15,999 nucleotides of DNA from UMGS1649 sp045604405. GTDB taxonomy: Bacteria; Bacillota; Clostridia; TANB77; CAG-465. This document shows, one piece after another, positions 1 to 7,220 of this stretch. The stretch lies in contig JAZUNZ010000040.1 of assembly GCA_045604405.1 (NCBI GenBank), forward strand, positions 1 to 15,999, written 5' to 3'. Positions within the stretch are counted from its first letter, which is position 1; each line of letters begins with the position of its first letter. A program made the translations under genes and the position numbers. The notes under the pieces are model-generated. The model searched no databases and had not been told where the DNA came from. It saw nothing but the letters and a program-made list of their open reading frames with translations.

Positions 1-105
1 AAGCAGTAATTTCTAAGAAAAAACTGCTTAAAACATAGACTAAAATTGTTAGATTAAGAGTCATATGTTATGCATAAATATTACCACAAAAAAGATAAAA
101 AGAAA

Positions 106-137
106 AGACTGTTAACAAAAAACTTTGTCAACAGTCT
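106..137 (-). terminator. Rho-independent terminator of spoIVA
   Basis: A 14-base inverted repeat (106-119 with 124-137) encloses a 4-base loop. Read on the minus strand, the only imperfect pair is a G.U wobble, and the stem is followed by a long T-rich run (complement of 87-105). On the plus strand the same position is an A/C mismatch, so the element fits minus-strand termination. It lies about 30 bases past the spoIVA stop codon. Confidence 0.8.
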
Positions 138-139
138 GA

Positions 140-163
140 GACACCTAACGTATGTTAGGTGTC
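140..163 (-). other. Perfect 10-bp hairpin between spoIVA stop and its terminator
   Basis: Bases 140-149 pair perfectly with 154-163 around a 4-base loop. The hairpin begins 4 bases past the spoIVA stop codon and ends 2 bases before the terminator stem. No T run follows it on the minus strand, so it is probably not a terminator itself. It may be a 3'-end stabilising stem or the first half of a tandem terminator; that role is inference. Confidence 0.6.
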
Positions 164-167
164 ATAA

Positions 168-1649
168 CTATAATATTATACAAATTAAACCGCCACTGCC
201 TTCGTTTATTAATCTTTCTAAAGTTTCTTGTATTTTCATTTGAGCTTCATCTGGCATTTTATACAACTTGTTGTGCAATCCTTCATTTACGAGCTCGTGT
301 AAAGACTTGCCAAATATATTTGAACTCCATATTGCTTTAGGATCGTTTTCGAATTCTGAAAGTAAGTATTTAACTAAATCTTCAGATTGTTTCTCGCTTC
401 CAACTATAGGAGAAACTTCTGTTTCAATATCTGCTCTAATCATGTGTATTGATGGAGCGGAAGCTTTAAGCTTTACACCATATTTAGTGCCTTGTTTTAC
501 TATTTCAGGTTCCTCTAGACTTAGCTCATCTATTCCTGGAGTAACAATGCCGTAACCTTTAATTTTTACTTCTTCTAAAGCATCTTTAATTTTGTCATAC
601 TCTTTTTTAATACAAGAATAATCATCAATAGCTTTAAATATATCGCATTCAGACATAATATTGGTGTTAGTTTTTTCACTTAAAACTTTAAAGAAAATAC
701 TATCATTTATCGTAATATTAAGCTTAATGCTTCCATCAGACATTTCTGCATTATCTACGGTTATATTTTTAAATATATTAGAATTACTTTTCATATCTTG
801 TATGATTTCATTTATTTGTCTAATAGAATAGTCACCACTAAATTTTTCTTTTATAACTTCAACAACTTCTTGCTTTAAAGGATATTTAGCATCTAACATA
901 TTAAACCATAGTGGAAGTTTAAAACTTATCTCTGTTACAGGAAATTCTTCTAACACTCTTGAAAATACCTCCGTTATATCTTTTTCCTTAAGTTCTAAAA
1001 TATTTGCACTTATTACTGGAACATCATATTTTGCTTCTAGAGAACTTCTTAACGTTTCTGTATGTTCGCTATTTGGTTCCTTTGAATTAAGAAGAAGTAC
1101 AAAAGGTTTTTTATATTCTTTAAGTTCAGACACCACTCTTTCTTCGGCTGGCACATAACTTTCTCTTGGTATATCTGTAATGCTTCCATCTGTAGTTACC
1201 ACAAGTCCTATAGTAGAGTGATCAGATATAACCTTATGAGTGCCGGTTTCAGCAGCTTCTATAAATGGCAACTCTTTTTCTGACCATGGGGTTCTTACCA
1301 TACGAGGGTTATCTCCCTCCATGTGCCCTATAGCATCTTCTACTAAATATCCTACACAATCTACTAATCTTGTTTTCATTTTTACATTGCCATCTAACAT
1401 AATTTCTACAGACTCATTAGGAACAAATTTTGGCTCTGTAGTCATAATTGTTTTTCCTGCGGCGCTTTGTGGCAACTCATCAAGAGCTCTTTCTTGCTTA
1501 TGCTTATCGCCAATTTCGGGAATAACAAGCCTCTCCATAAAATTTTGTATAAATGTAGATTTACCTGTTCTTACGGGGCCGACAACGCCAATATATATAT
1601 CCCCACCAGTCCTAACAGCTATATCCTTGTAAATGTCTACGCTTTTCAT
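168..1649 (-). CDS. spoIVA: Stage IV sporulation protein A, spore coat morphogenetic ATPase
   Basis: SpoIVA is a mother-cell ATPase that polymerises on the outer forespore membrane and forms the basement layer of the spore coat; it is also needed for cortex assembly. The 493-residue product is essentially the same length as the Bacillus protein and aligns throughout from memory. The N-terminal GTPase-like domain carries a Walker A loop at residues 24-32 (GPVRTGKST), the DELPQSAAGKTIMTTEPKF block around 57-75 and a LVDCVGY switch-like motif near 95-101. The C-terminus keeps the conserved EGSGGLICIIL ending, which in the family helps anchor to SpoVM and the membrane. The ATG is preceded by GGAGGT 7 bases upstream (complement of 1657-1662). 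The gene stands alone, divergent from recJ, with its own terminator. In the family it is transcribed by SigE; only a weak SigE-like -10 is visible here. Its presence is strong evidence for endospore formation. Confidence 0.98.
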   Translation of the reverse strand: MKSVDIYKDIAVRTGGDIYIGVVGPVRTGKSTFIQNFMERLVIPEIGDKHKQERALDELPQSAAGKTIMTTEPKFVPNESVEIMLDGNVKMKTRLVDCVGYLVEDAIGHMEGDNPRMVRTPWSEKELPFIEAAETGTHKVISDHSTIGLVVTTDGSITDIPRESYVPAEERVVSELKEYKKPFVLLLNSKEPNSEHTETLRSSLEAKYDVPVISANILELKEKDITEVFSRVLEEFPVTEISFKLPLWFNMLDAKYPLKQEVVEVIKEKFSGDYSIRQINEIIQDMKSNSNIFKNITVDNAEMSDGSIKLNITINDSIFFKVLSEKTNTNIMSECDIFKAIDDYSCIKKEYDKIKDALEEVKIKGYGIVTPGIDELSLEEPEIVKQGTKYGVKLKASAPSIHMIRADIETEVSPIVGSEKQSEDLVKYLLSEFENDPKAIWSSNIFGKSLHELVNEGLHNKLYKMPDEAQMKIQETLERLINEGSGGLICIIL

Positions 1650-1676
1650 ATTTTACCTCCAATAATTCTTAATACA

Positions 1677-1684
1677 AGTATACG
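1677..1684 (-). promoter_or_regulatory. Possible SigE-type -10 element for spoIVA
   Basis: On the minus strand the octamer CGTATACT matches 6 of 8 positions of the SigE -10 consensus (CATACAMT), about 28 bases upstream of the spoIVA start. I could not find a convincing -35 box at 14-15 bases, so this is weak. The expectation of SigE control comes from knowledge of the family, not from the site. Confidence 0.25.
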
Positions 1685-1737
1685 AGCAGTTTTTTAAATT
1701 ATTACAAAATTTGTGTGAAAAAAGCAAAACTGTTCTT

Positions 1738-1766
1738 TTTACTTTATTTTTTAAGATAAATATAGT
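1738..1766 (+). promoter_or_regulatory. SigA-type promoter for recJ operon
   Basis: TTTACT at 1738-1743 and TATAGT at 1761-1766 are separated by 17 bases. The predicted transcript starts near 1773, upstream of the recJ ribosome binding site at 1782-1787. This argues against the ATG at 1770 as the start codon, because it would lie at or before the transcript start. Confidence 0.55.
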
Positions 1767-1793
1767 AAAATGTATGTGAAAAGGTGGAAAGCT

Positions 1794-3482
1794 ATGAATA
1801 AGATTTGGAAAATTAAAAAAATACAAGACGATGTAGTTTCAGAATATATGAAAAAATTTAAAATAACAGATTTCACAGCCAAAATGTTAATTGCAAAAGA
1901 CATTAATGAAAAAGATGTGACCAGTTATTTAAATCCAGATATAGATAAGCTGTATGACCCATATCTTTTGGAGGATATGGCTAAAACGGTTGAAAGAATA
2001 ATTAAAGCCAGAAATAGCAATGAAAAAGTTGCGATATATGGAGATTACGATGTAGACGGAATTACAAGTATTACTCTTATGTATTCATTCTTAAAAGATT
2101 TAGGGCTAAATGTAAAATATTATTTGCCAGACAGACAAGAGGAGGGCTATGGTCTAAATAAAAGTGCAATACTTGCTTTAAAAGAAGAAGGGATCTCTTT
2201 AATTATAACAGTGGATTGTGGAATATCTGCTGTGGAAGAAGTGGACTATGCAAACACCTTGGGATTAGATGTGTGCATAACAGACCATCACGAGTGTTCG
2301 GCCGTACTACCAAGAGCATATAGTATTGTAAATCCAAAAAGACCAGATTCAAAATACCCATTTAATTCTTTGGCGGGTGTTGGGGTAAGCTTCAAAGTAT
2401 TAGATGCAATAACAAAGAAATTAGATATGCCAAGTGAATCATATCTAAGATATTTAGATATAGTAGCAGTTGGAACAATAGCAGATATAGTTCCGCTTGT
2501 AGATGAGAATAGAATTATAACTGCAAACGGACTTAAAATGTTGCAAAACACAAAAAATGAAGGCCTAAAAGCTTTAATGAAGGTTGCAAAAATTGTTACG
2601 GTAGATTCAGACAATGTATCTTTTGGATTAGCGCCTAGGATAAATGCAAGTGGAAGGATGGCAGATGCGACGGTTGCAGTTAAGATGCTATTATCTACTA
2701 ACCTGCTTGAGGCATATAATTACGCAAAAGTTTTAGATGAGCAAAATCTTAAACGCCAAGAAGTAGAAAGAAAAATATATGAAGAAGCTGTCCAAAGAAT
2801 AGAGACAGAAGGACTAGATAAAAAGAAAAGCATAGTAATAGAAGGTGAGAACTGGCATCAAGGGGTAATTGGAATAGTTGCTTCAAAACTGACCGAAAAA
2901 TACTTAAAACCGGTAATACTTTTAACTTACGATAAAGATAAGACAAAAGGTAGTGGAAGAATACCTCAAGGAATATCGTTATACGATGCTTTAACTGAAT
3001 GCTCCAATTATTTAGTGGCATTTGGCGGACATGAATTAGCAGCAGGACTTACTCTTGAAACCAAGAACATACCTGCGTTTAAGGAAAAGTTTGAAAGTGT
3101 AATTGAGACTATGAAGCCAGACGATTTTGTCCGTAACATAGATATAGATTTTGAAGTGGATAAAAAGGATATGACATTTGAAAGTATAAGTCAAATAGAA
3201 GCTTTAGCACCGTTTGGACAAAAAAATAAAAGACCGGTATTTGTGTACAAAAATTTGAAAGTGATAAGTGTATCTACGCTCAAAGATAATAAACATCTAA
3301 AATTTAGACTTCAAGATGATAATTTTTTGGTTGATGCAATATTTTTCAAAGCAGGAGACAGACGTGACGAGGTTATTGTTTCAGACAAAATAGACGTGGT
3401 GCTTACAATGGCAGTAAATGAATTTATGGGATATAAAAATATACAATTTTTAGTGGTAGACTTTAAAAAAAGTATGAATTAG
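1794..3482 (+). CDS. recJ: Single-stranded-DNA-specific exonuclease RecJ
   Basis: RecJ is a 5'-3' exonuclease on single-stranded DNA that acts in recombination, mismatch and base-excision repair. The DHH catalytic core is clear: GDYDVDG at residues 83-89, VDCG near 140-143, TDHHE at 163-167, GTIAD at 227-231. The DHHA1 part has HQGVIGIVASK near 355-365, GSGR at 386-389 and the GGHELAAG loop at 411-418; an OB-fold region fills the C-terminus. I chose the ATG at 1794 rather than 1770 because AGGTGG lies 6 bases upstream of it and the predicted promoter would start transcription after 1770. The 562-residue product is near the size of E. coli RecJ and lacks the extra C-terminal domain of longer Bacillus forms. 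It is followed 10 bases later by the RSH gene, a common clostridial neighbourhood, so the two are probably co-transcribed. Confidence 0.96.
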   Translation: MNKIWKIKKIQDDVVSEYMKKFKITDFTAKMLIAKDINEKDVTSYLNPDIDKLYDPYLLEDMAKTVERIIKARNSNEKVAIYGDYDVDGITSITLMYSFLKDLGLNVKYYLPDRQEEGYGLNKSAILALKEEGISLIITVDCGISAVEEVDYANTLGLDVCITDHHECSAVLPRAYSIVNPKRPDSKYPFNSLAGVGVSFKVLDAITKKLDMPSESYLRYLDIVAVGTIADIVPLVDENRIITANGLKMLQNTKNEGLKALMKVAKIVTVDSDNVSFGLAPRINASGRMADATVAVKMLLSTNLLEAYNYAKVLDEQNLKRQEVERKIYEEAVQRIETEGLDKKKSIVIEGENWHQGVIGIVASKLTEKYLKPVILLTYDKDKTKGSGRIPQGISLYDALTECSNYLVAFGGHELAAGLTLETKNIPAFKEKFESVIETMKPDDFVRNIDIDFEVDKKDMTFESISQIEALAPFGQKNKRPVFVYKNLKVISVSTLKDNKHLKFRLQDDNFLVDAIFFKAGDRRDEVIVSDKIDVVLTMAVNEFMGYKNIQFLVVDFKKSMN

Positions 3483-3492
3483 GGGTGATTTT

Positions 3493-5667
3493 ATGGTACC
3501 GACGAAAGAAACAGAAAATATTTGTGAGGCATTGATAGGAAAACTACATGAAGAAAAATTAAAATATGACGCAAAGAAGTTGAAATTTACGTTGGATTAT
3601 GCGTTAAAAGTATATGGAGACACCAAAAGATATAAAGGAGAAACTACATTTGCGCATGCTGTACATGTAGCAGAAATTGTAGCCGGACTTAAAATTGGTA
3701 TAGAACCAGTATACGCTGCAATTCTTCATGAAGTAACTAAGTTTAAGGAATATAAATATGAAGATTTAGAAAAAGATGTGGGTGAAGAAGTTGCAACTCT
3801 TGTAAAAGATGCAAGCAAGTTATATTTACTAAACTATGATGGACAACAAGAAATAGAAGCTGAAAACTTAAGAAAGATGTTTATGGCTATAGCTAAGGAC
3901 ATTCGTGTTGTAATTATTAAACTAGCAGATAGATTATACAACATGAGAAATATTTATGAGGAGCCTGAAGAATATCAGAAACTTAAGGCTAATGAGACAA
4001 TGCAGGTTTATGCTCCAATAGCACACAGACTTGGAATGAACCAAATAAAATCTGAACTAGAGGACCTTTCATTTTCAATATTAAATAATATGGAACATGA
4101 AAGAATTAGAAAAATAATAGATAAAACTAAAGATGAAAGGCAGGAGTATATAAATCAAAGAATTGAAGAAATAAGAAAGTTGCTTGAAAAAGAAAAAATT
4201 AAAGCGACCATATATGGACGTTCTAAGACGTTCTATAGCATATATAGAAAAACAAAAATGAATAATTGTAGAGTAGAAGACCTCTTTGATTTATATGCAA
4301 TAAGAGTTATAGTAAATAGCATAAAAGATTGTTATAGTGTGCTAGGAATAATACATGAAAAGTATAAACCTATGCCTGGAAGGGTAAAAGATTATATTGC
4401 AGTTCCAAAGACAAATATGTATCAATCACTTCATACTACTTTATTTGGTGGTGAAGATGCAGCTCCTTTTGAAGTGCAAATTAGAACCTGGGATATGCAT
4501 AATGTTGCAGATTATGGTGTTGCTGCTCACTTTTTATACAAAGAAGGAAAAACTAAAATGTCTGAAAGTGATGAAAAATTGACATGGCTTAGAAAGACTA
4601 TGGAATTTGAACACGAATTAGGTTCAGCTGGCAACTTTTCGGATTTAAAAGTAGAACTTTTTGGAGATGAGGTGTTTGTCTTTACTCCAAAAGGAGAAAT
4701 AAAATCCCTGCCTAAAGGTTCTACGCCAATAGATTTTGCCTACCAGATACATCAACATATTGGAAATACAATGGTAGGTGCAAAGATAAATGGTAAAATG
4801 GTTCCTATTACAACTAAACTTAAAAATACAGATATAGTTGAAATAATTACATCTAAAAACTCGTCAGGGCCTAAACACGATTGGTTAAAATCTGTAAAAA
4901 CAAGTGGGGCAAAGAATAAAATAGTATACTTCCTAAAGAAACAAAATAAAGAACTAAACGTTGCTAAAGGTGAAGAAATACTTGAAAAAGAAATTTTAAA
5001 AACAGGTATTACTCCGGATGATTTGCTTCAAGATGAGTACATGGACATAGTAATAGAAAAATTAAAATTTAAAGATCGTGAAGAATGTTATGAAAATATT
5101 GGGTTTGGTATTTTATCGCCTAAAAAAGTATTAAATAAATTAGTAGAAGAATACAACTTAAAAAACAATATACAGGAGCAAGAAACTATTGAAATAGTTG
5201 GAGCACCAAAAACTAAAAAGAACAACATAGAAGGTGTTGAGGTTGAGGGAATAGAAAACTGTTTAGTGAAATATGCAAAATGTTGTAATCCTATTCCGGG
5301 GGACGAAATCGTAGGATATATAACTTTTGGAAAAGGTGTATCTATTCACAGAAAAGATTGCTCTAATCTTGTTGGAATTAATATAAGTGAGAGAAAAATT
5401 GGTGTTAAATGGAAAGAAAAAGCCAATGTATCTTATCAAACAGAAGTTGTAATAAAAGCTAATGATAGAACAGGAATCTCGATGGAAGTATTAAAACTTT
5501 TGCAAGACATGAAGGTTAAGATACATGGCTTTACCGCAAAAGACACTGAGGATAGGACTTGTATAATAGACCTAAAACTAGAAATTAACTCTGTAGATGA
5601 ACTTCAAAAGATAATAAAAGCATTAAGAAAAGTAGACAGCGTGTATGAAGTAAAGAGGGCTAAATAA
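3493..5667 (+). CDS. relA: RelA/SpoT-family (p)ppGpp synthetase with degenerate hydrolase motif
   Basis: A long RSH enzyme of 724 residues that makes (p)ppGpp from ATP and GDP/GTP on starved ribosomes. Domains in order: HD-type hydrolase region (~20-190), synthetase (~235-350; GRSKTFYSIYRK at 242-253, RVKDYIAVPKTNMYQSLHTT at 297-316, EVQIRTWDMH near 327-336), TGS (~385-455), zinc-finger region (YAKCCNPIPGD ... HRKDC) and a C-terminal ACT domain. The hydrolase site looks broken: the usual HDxxED reads HEVTKF at 79-84, although His55, LADR at 144-147 and Asn150 remain. The synthetase carries the RxKD signature (297-300), typical of bifunctional Rel enzymes, rather than the ExDD of synthetase-only RelA. 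The ribosome binding site GGGGTGA overlaps the recJ stop. Synthetase function is well supported; loss of hydrolysis is inference. Confidence 0.95.
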   Translation: MVPTKETENICEALIGKLHEEKLKYDAKKLKFTLDYALKVYGDTKRYKGETTFAHAVHVAEIVAGLKIGIEPVYAAILHEVTKFKEYKYEDLEKDVGEEVATLVKDASKLYLLNYDGQQEIEAENLRKMFMAIAKDIRVVIIKLADRLYNMRNIYEEPEEYQKLKANETMQVYAPIAHRLGMNQIKSELEDLSFSILNNMEHERIRKIIDKTKDERQEYINQRIEEIRKLLEKEKIKATIYGRSKTFYSIYRKTKMNNCRVEDLFDLYAIRVIVNSIKDCYSVLGIIHEKYKPMPGRVKDYIAVPKTNMYQSLHTTLFGGEDAAPFEVQIRTWDMHNVADYGVAAHFLYKEGKTKMSESDEKLTWLRKTMEFEHELGSAGNFSDLKVELFGDEVFVFTPKGEIKSLPKGSTPIDFAYQIHQHIGNTMVGAKINGKMVPITTKLKNTDIVEIITSKNSSGPKHDWLKSVKTSGAKNKIVYFLKKQNKELNVAKGEEILEKEILKTGITPDDLLQDEYMDIVIEKLKFKDREECYENIGFGILSPKKVLNKLVEEYNLKNNIQEQETIEIVGAPKTKKNNIEGVEVEGIENCLVKYAKCCNPIPGDEIVGYITFGKGVSIHRKDCSNLVGINISERKIGVKWKEKANVSYQTEVVIKANDRTGISMEVLKLLQDMKVKIHGFTAKDTEDRTCIIDLKLEINSVDELQKIIKALRKVDSVYEVKRAK

Positions 5668-6344
5668 TGGCAGTTATAGATAATGAAAATATACAAGTAA
5701 TGAAGCTTGAATTAGAGATAGAAGATACAGGGCATATAACAAATACTTACATTGTAAAAGATAAAGTAACAAGAAACATTTGTGTTATAGACCCGGCATA
5801 TGATGAAATAAAGATTAAACAGGCAATAACTAACTTAAATGGCAAATTAGTATCAGTTATAATAACTCATTCACATGCAGATCACATAGCAGCATTAGCA
5901 AAGCTTGTTGAAAGTACAGATGCAAAAGTATATATACATACATTAGACTATGATGGTTTATACAATAAAACCTTAAATGAAGAAGATATAGTAAGAACAA
6001 AAGTGGCACCGGTGGATGTAAACAAGGTCATTAAAGTACAAGATGGTGAAACAATAAATTTAGGAGATACAAATTTTGAAATTATACATACTCCGGGACA
6101 TACAAAAGGAAGCATAACGCTTGTAGATTATAAAAATAACATTCTTTATTCAGGAGATACAATATTTGAGAACTCTTATGGTAGAACTGACCTTGTAACA
6201 GGCAGTCATGATGACATGAAAGGATCTTTAGACAAGGTGCTAAATAAATTTGATGATATACTGGTATTATCTGGTCATGGAGACATATATAATCTTAAAG
6301 ACGCAAAAAGAAAAATAAGACTTCTTTTTGCATATAAAGGATAG
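5667..6344 (+). CDS. MBL-fold metallo-hydrolase, glyoxalase II-like
   Basis: A 225-residue single-domain metallo-beta-lactamase-fold hydrolase of the small glyoxalase II-like / YcbL type. The metal-binding set is complete: HSHADH at 68-73, GHTKGS from 144 (His145), SGDTIF with Asp164, and GHGD with His204. GRTD at 172-175 is also typical of this subgroup. Substrate cannot be told from sequence; thioester hydrolysis such as S-lactoyl-thiol cleavage is possible. There is no signal peptide, so it should be cytoplasmic. The ATG shares one base with the RSH stop codon (TAATG), which indicates translational coupling, and AGAGGG lies 7 bases upstream. In many clostridia a similar hydrolase sits near relA, dtd and hemZ; here dtd and hemZ are not adjacent. 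Confidence 0.9.
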   Translation: MAVIDNENIQVMKLELEIEDTGHITNTYIVKDKVTRNICVIDPAYDEIKIKQAITNLNGKLVSVIITHSHADHIAALAKLVESTDAKVYIHTLDYDGLYNKTLNEEDIVRTKVAPVDVNKVIKVQDGETINLGDTNFEIIHTPGHTKGSITLVDYKNNILYSGDTIFENSYGRTDLVTGSHDDMKGSLDKVLNKFDDILVLSGHGDIYNLKDAKRKIRLLFAYKG

Positions 6345-6472
6345 TGAATGAACTAGGGGAAAATGACTAAATTGTAATAAAATAATCTCATGTAAATAGT
6401 TTAGACTAATTAATAACTTGAGGAGTAGATTGCGGGATGCGCTTACGTGGGAAAAATATAATATTAAAAAAC
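6345..6472. other. Intergenic spacer with unexplained G-rich patch
   Basis: No terminator lies directly behind the MBL gene; the first is about 130 bases on. Around 6420-6455 the base composition changes to a G-rich stretch (GAGGAG ... GCGGGATGCGC ... CGTGGG) unlike the surrounding AT-rich spacer. A short open frame from TTG at 6418 to TAA at 6487 would encode 23 residues, but it has no convincing ribosome binding site. I recognise no riboswitch or RNA family here. It may be a gene remnant or a small structured RNA; both are guesses. Confidence 0.3.
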
Positions 6473-6505
6473 AAAACTGTTTACAGTAAAATGTAGACAG
6501 TTTTT
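6473..6505 (+). terminator. Terminator-like hairpin behind the recJ-RSH-MBL operon
   Basis: Bases 6473-6485 pair with 6492-6504 (12 Watson-Crick pairs and one T.G wobble on the plus strand) around a 6-base loop. The right arm ends in a run of five T. The wobble is tolerated in plus-strand RNA, which favours plus-strand termination. The right arm also contains the -35 box of the ung promoter. Confidence 0.6.
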
Positions 6506-6523
6506 GCTTATGTGTGGTATAAT
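6494..6523 (+). promoter_or_regulatory. SigA promoter with extended -10 for ung
   Basis: TAGACA at 6494-6499 (5 of 6 match to TTGACA) and a perfect TATAAT at 6518-6523 are separated by 18 bases. A TGG directly before TATAAT forms an extended -10. The predicted start near 6530 leaves a very short leader before the ung ribosome binding site at 6532-6536, so the leader would be only about 15 bases. Confidence 0.7.
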
Positions 6524-6545
6524 ATTTATGTAGGAGTGTATTTAA

Positions 6546-7211
6546 ATGGTTGAAAGTTTTAGAGAAGTTTTAGACAAAGAAAAGGAAAAAGAATATTTTA
6601 AGGAATTGACTAAATTTATAGACAATGAATATGAGACAAAACAAATTTTTCCATCAAGAGAAAATGTAATGAATTCTATGAAATATACTCCATATAAAAA
6701 AGTTAAGGTTGTGATTGTTGGACAAGATCCGTATCACGGAGTGGGAGAAGCACATGGTTTATGCTTTTCTGTAAATCCTGGTATAAAGATTCCACCATCA
6801 TTACAAAACATATATAAAGAGTTACATAGAGATTTAGGATTATATATCCCAAACAATGGCTATCTTTTAAAATGGGCTAAAGAAGGCGTGCTTATGCTAA
6901 ACAGCGTTTTGACTGTTGTAAAAGATACACCAGGCAGCCACAGGGGTAAAGGTTGGGAAATATTTACTGACGAAGTAATAAAGGCAGTAAATGATAAAGA
7001 TACGCCTGTAGTATTTTTGCTATGGGGAGCATATGCAAAGGACAAGAAAAAACTAATAACAAATCCAATACATTTAGTATTAGAAAGTTCTCATCCAAGT
7101 CCGTTTTCAGTAAGAAATGGTTTTGATGGATGTTCACATTTTTCTAAAACAAACGAATTCTTAGAAAGTAAAGGACTAGAACCAATAGATTGGCAAATAG
7201 AAAATATATAG
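6546..7211 (+). CDS. ung: Uracil-DNA glycosylase, family 1
   Basis: Removes uracil from DNA, produced by cytosine deamination or dUTP misincorporation, as the first step of base-excision repair. At 221 residues it has normal family-1 length. The water-activating loop GQDPYHG lies at 59-65 (Asp61, His64), the uracil-pocket segment GLCFSV at 71-76, LLNSVLTV near 117-124, and the DNA-intercalation loop HPSPFS with His183. The ATG follows AGGAG by 9 bases and an extended -10 promoter by about 20, so the gene begins a new transcription unit. It is 9 bases from queA and probably co-transcribed with it. Confidence 0.97.
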   Translation: MVESFREVLDKEKEKEYFKELTKFIDNEYETKQIFPSRENVMNSMKYTPYKKVKVVIVGQDPYHGVGEAHGLCFSVNPGIKIPPSLQNIYKELHRDLGLYIPNNGYLLKWAKEGVLMLNSVLTVVKDTPGSHRGKGWEIFTDEVIKAVNDKDTPVVFLLWGAYAKDKKKLITNPIHLVLESSHPSPFSVRNGFDGCSHFSKTNEFLESKGLEPIDWQIENI

Positions 7212-7220
7212 GGAGAAACA

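Noticed and set aside
1..29. 7-bp inverted repeat (1-7 with 23-29), possibly a terminator of a gene left of the window
   Set aside because: The loop is 15 bases, the stem is short, and the left flank is cut off by the window edge, so neither a T run nor a gene can be seen.
1770..1793. Upstream in-frame ATG for recJ adding eight residues
   Set aside because: It has no ribosome binding site and would lie at or before the predicted transcript start; the ATG at 1794 has AGGTGG at good spacing.
6418..6455. THF-type riboswitch, suggested by GGAG-TAGAT wording
   Set aside because: Only the first few bases resemble the family; the remaining conserved blocks and pairing of a ~90-base aptamer are missing, and the gene downstream is ung, not a folate gene.
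6345..6545. preQ1 riboswitch, looked for because queA and tgt follow
   Set aside because: No C-rich loop and A-rich tail arrangement of a preQ1 aptamer is present here or directly before queA or tgt.
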